Below, piece by piece: positions 60,578 to 64,000 of a stretch of DNA of 64,000 nucleotides. Made by a program: the position numbers and the translations under genes. The DNA is from Lepidodermella squamata. Taxonomy: Eukaryota; Gastrotricha. How positions within the stretch are numbered: position 1 is the first letter of the stretch; each line of letters starts with the position of its first letter. The DNA is taken from positions 2,108,001 through 2,172,000 of the forward strand of contig JBLDXI010000009.1 of NCBI GenBank assembly GCA_047495785.1. Reading direction: 5' to 3'. The notes under the pieces were generated by a model. It was not told where the DNA came from and made no database searches. It was given only the letters and a program-made list of their open reading frames with translations.

Positions 60578-61011
60578 AGTGTGTCTTGTACGTCTTCAAA
60601 TCTGACTATGGCCGAATAAGGAACACTCTTGAATAATACACATCAGCGGTATGTGAATAACTGCCTAGCTGCATGTGCCGTAGTTCAGTTTGCATTTCAT
60701 TTACGTGCCTGTAAATATTGAAGGTGAGTTGACATGGAGTAGCATTTACATTATTATTCATATATACCTATATCGTATACTCCAATGTGACTCATTGGTG
60801 AAAACTGCATAGAGCGATTTCCGTTTCAAATCAAATTTTCGGGATATCATGGTGGAAAATAAAAATATCACAATGGAGTGAACCAATTAGCATCATCATT
60901 ATTTACTCTGATCAAAATACTGACTAAAAGTCGATGATTTTTTACATTAAACTATGACACTGAAAATGGGATCAAACGCATTAATGTTAAAGTTTTTGGC
61001 CTTGATACTTT

Positions 61012-62273
61012 TCAACAGCACGGAAACGTTGGAGTAAAATTGCCGGCAGCCGGTGCAAGTTTGTTTCGAACGAGAAACGACGCGATAACATCAGCCAACT
61101 TATCAGGAGCATCTTCATGCACCGCATGGCCACATTTTTCGATGACTTGCAACTGAAATTGGCCCCGCATTTGGCCGACAGTGAGATCTTTATCGAGCCG
61201 ATCCATGCCGGCTAAAACTAGCACGCGCGGCACAGTCAGTGAAAGAAACAGCTTTGACAGGTTCTCGAACCAACCGGGCCAGAATTTCTCAGTCTCGCCG
61301 AGATCGATCCGCCAGACCCATTTAGCACCATCACAGCTGGAAGTCTCAGCTTTCTCATCTGTTTTACTTTAAATGAAACAAATGATTCGTCTATATGGGA
61401 ATATTTTGCAAACACTTACGTCGAGCTAACGCTGGTAGAAGCTTCAACGTGGCCCTCAGATTCCTCTTCAGCTTCCTCACTGATACCACCGAGGTTATGG
61501 GTTTCTGTTACTGCAGCAGAAGTAGCGGCCTCAGCGGCAGTCGTAGATTTCGCTTCAGTTTTGATAACTTGGCCTGGCATTGAAATCCTAGCAGCCTCAA
61601 TATTTCGGGTTTGGCCTGACTTCACGCTCCAGGATATCGCAGCATCAATCGTTGGAAATGACTGGGGCCGCGATTTCAGAAAAGTCTGCATCGACCCAAG
61701 GGCTTCAATTGCCGTACCTTCAACCACGTCGATAACTACAACGCCTACGATATTTTCTATCAGGTTTTCACTGGCAGTTCGAACAGCAAGAGCGCCGCCC
61801 ATTGAATGGCCGAGTAGCATGACGCCTGTAATATCGACGCCATTATTTTTCTTCGTTTCACGGTATTGATTGACAACGCGAGATATATCGCGAGTCATAG
61901 TTGCGGCTGATAGATCGGTATCGTCAGAAGTGTGGGTTTCACCGTGACCACGTAAATCGATAGCCAGACAGCCGACTGAAGCTCGTTTGACCAGCTCAGA
62001 AGCGAATAGCGCCCATGTCAAGCCGGAGTAACCACCTCCGTGGAGAAGAACTACCAGCAGCGATGCATCCGATGGACCGCAAGAATGGATTTTGAATGAA
62101 GAGCCTGGATCGTCCTCGAATTTGATATCCTGAGAATCGCTGAAATATGTTGTCCAAGGCAGTGGGGTGAAATCGACCTCCCGCCTACCAGCCCCGGCGC
62201 CTCGACCAGGTGGGCCTCGGGGCGGCAACCGATGACCATCTCCAAGCGCCGATTTCAGAAGTGGAGAAGCCAT
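61012..62273 (-). CDS. PPME1: Protein phosphatase methylesterase 1
   Basis: Removes the C-terminal methyl ester from the PP2A catalytic subunit. Exons 61420..62273 and 61012..61366 give 402 residues (human 386). The PP1-like N-terminus (RREVDFTPLPW) is followed by LLHGGGYSGLTWA, the nucleophile in LLGHSMGGALA, then an acidic/Ala-rich insertion (about residues 245-290) at the place where human has its acidic loop. The Asp region is LVLAGMDRLDKDLTVGQMRG and the catalytic His is in CGHAVHED. The ATG is 136 bases beyond the SMARCAL1 stop, 11 bases after a TTTTTCGATTAG acceptor (62285-62286). Confidence 0.96.
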
Positions 62274-62409
62274 TAATAAAATATCTAATCGAAAAATCAG
62301 AGAAAGTTTACAATCACCAACTTAAATCTAGATATAAAAACGCAAATTGAGCTCATGCTATTCTGAGATTGCTACAAAAATATCGAGGCAGGCAGCAATA
62401 CAAAAAGAA

Positions 62410-64000
62410 TCATATTTTCCGCCTAGATTTCGCTGCTGGGACAAAATCTTCATCCTCAGCAATAAAATCGGCGAGATCCTCGCTCGTGTAGTCATAGGAG
62501 ATTGTTGAAGCGTTACTCGATGAGGGTTTTACTTCATCGGCATCTGCGCCATCTGAATTCGCTAGCAATTCTAATACATCACCGGGAATTTCTTCAGGTC
62601 GATCTTTCGGATGAACGTAATCGGTTATGAGAGCCTGATTATCAGCCTAGAATGATCCAAAATTAAGATGGAAATCTTCAATCTAATTATGGCCTCACAT
62701 TAAATTCGTCAACTTTCATCTCCGAAAATGATTCTTTCGTCAAGCCAGCTTTTGAGAGAGTTGTCAGCTTATTTTGAACCATGCTCCTATTAAAGATGAG
62801 TTCATCAAAGAAACGAGTCGGTTTTCCAGTAACTAACCAAACAACATCGTCAGAAGTGTTTTTAGCGATCAAATATTGAACATTCACACAGTTCCTCTGG
62901 CCAATACGATGGCATCGATCTTCGGCTTGGACAAGTATCTATGATTTGAAACACAATTTGGACTTGGCTTTAACAAATGAGGGTTCGAAATTACCCCAGG
63001 GTTCCAGAAGAGTTCGGCGAAAACAACGAGAGATGCCACAGACATGTCGATGCCAGTGGCAGCTGCTGTTATAGAAAGTAAAGATACTCGACATTCGTCA
63101 CTTCTAGCGAATCGATGGATGCAATTGAGCCGCTCTTCGCTAGAAACAGTGCCGTCAATTCGAATATATCCAACACCCTTCAAACGCAAAATATAATTTC
63201 TATAATTTTGAAGTTTAAAACGTTAATACCTCTTCATTCATGAGGTGCTCGATAGCATCGAGCATTTCCATATGATGGGCAAATACAACAAACTTCCTAT
63301 TAGGATCTTGCAGCAAGTCGGAAATGTAGCATCTAACAGCTTGAAGCTTGATTTTCGCAGTTTCATGAAAATACCGCATTAGCGCTGCCCGGAAAGCATT
63401 TTTCTAAAAACACGAGGCTTGATTTAGCATCCAATTTGCAAAAATCAAAGTAAATCACTTACGTCATTCTTCGCTGCGTCGCAAACATTTGCAGCGTTAT
63501 TGAATTCTTTGCTGGATTTCACGGCAGAGGGATCCAATATTACGATTTGGCGCATTTTCGCCGGCAGCTGATCCAGCACGTCTTTCTTAATCCGCCTGAA
63601 TAAAATTACCCATCAAAAGATTTGAGGAACCAATTTGCTCATATATAAAAACCTGATCATTGCCACGTGCTCCATGACAATTTGAAGTTCTCGCATATTT
63701 GAAGACCCGGAATAATCGACGCCCCACTGCTTCGGTTTCGGGTCACAATATCGATCTCCAAAAGGCTTGAAAGCCGAAAACACATCGGGTCGAACGGCTT
63801 GCAGCTGGGTGAAAAGCTCGTTTGGCCGTGATAACGCAGGAGTTCCAGACAAGAGTACTACTCTTTTGCAGCTCTGATAGGCAATAGTTGAGTAAAATTA
63901 TATGGGGTGCAAAGTTGAATTAACCTTTAAAACTTGAAGCGCGGCTTTGGTCCGCGCTGAAGTTGGGCATTTTATCATGTGAGATTCGTCCAAAATAGCG
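62410..64000 (-). CDS. SMARCAL1: SMARCAL1 annealing helicase, C-terminal part (5' end outside window)
   Basis: SNF2-family enzyme that re-anneals RPA-coated DNA at stalled forks. Visible exons: 63925..64000, 63653..63873, 63463..63595, 63230..63403, 62995..63177, 62699..62938, 62410..62646, all in phase. The variant Walker B DESH is visible ([14 protein letters not shown]), then [94 protein letters not shown] and [10 protein letters not shown]. These are helicase motifs II-VI in SMARCAL1-type sequence; ZRANB3 would carry extra C-terminal domains, absent here. The end is acidic ([12 protein letters not shown]). Confidence 0.95.

Larger units (their letters stand above)
55860..60830. repeat. 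Tandem segmental duplication carrying the two lipase genes
   Basis: Unit A about 55860-58500, unit B about 58590-60830. Beyond the genes, the 3' flanks (shared GATTTCGAA..., TGTTTCAAGTTGT, GGGACATCCTG) and 5' flanks (shared CATTTCATTTACGTG, CTGTAAATATTGAAGGTGAG) match in order. Unit A contains roughly 350 extra bases at 56105-56490. The gaps 58277-58590 and 60578-61011 hold only these flanks and no gene. Confidence 0.85.

Noticed and set aside
1-64000. CRISPR arrays, bacterial operators, riboswitches or insertion sequences
   Set aside because: None seen; introns and gene content show an animal nuclear genome.

Overview
This is a nuclear segment from an animal. The genes have short GT-AG introns, mostly about 50-70 bases, and the gene set is metazoan: rabphilin with a RIM-type zinc finger and two C2 domains, INO80E, a classical calpain, NUDT9, MORN3 and a PIG-P subunit. 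MORN3 argues for motile cilia or a flagellated sperm. The species cannot be fixed from sequence alone; a small-genome bilaterian with polycistronic or otherwise very tightly packed genes fits best. Exon coordinates below come from reading splice sites and phases by eye. In almost every recognised gene the exon lengths add up to an open reading frame. Layout. 0-6.4 kb: the 3' part of a single-pass membrane protein (+), TRIAP1 (-), two diverged copies of a retroelement tail, then NUDT9 and MORN3 (+) 155 bases apart. 6.8-12.2 kb: RNF25, EXOC5 and MRM1 (-) in a head-to-tail row with gaps of 84 and 135 bases. 12.2-14.6 kb: an unrecognised, apparently spliced gene (-) and a stray Cys-rich open segment (+). 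14.7-21.9 kb: a rabphilin gene (-) with a long first intron; its upstream flank runs to 24.6 kb without a recognisable gene. 24.6-28.0 kb: ENPP-family phosphodiesterase, METTL6 and PIGP (-), the last two separated by only 38 bases. 29.4-33.2 kb: RPL6, a membrane SDR and INO80E (+), with gaps of 123 and 127 bases. 36.3-38.6 kb: a leucine-rich-repeat membrane protein (-), followed by nearly 10 kb with no convincing gene. 48.4-53.0 kb: a 17-exon calpain (-) with penta-EF-hand. 53-61 kb: a tRNA-derived SINE and a tandem duplication carrying two lipase genes (-). 61.0-64.0 kb: PPME1 and the C-terminal half of SMARCAL1 (-), 136 bases apart. The strongest system-level signal is the repeated pattern of unrelated housekeeping genes on one strand, with 38-155 base gaps and an AG splice acceptor just before the downstream start codon. 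This is what operons resolved by spliced-leader trans-splicing look like, but no leader RNA can be seen here, so it is an inference. Other notable points are a probable one-base frameshift in rabphilin exon 7 (fixing it restores a complete C2B domain), a rabphilin C2B that has lost most calcium ligands, two competing 3' ends of MORN3, and lineage-specific lipases with a Cys-rich tail in place of PLAT.
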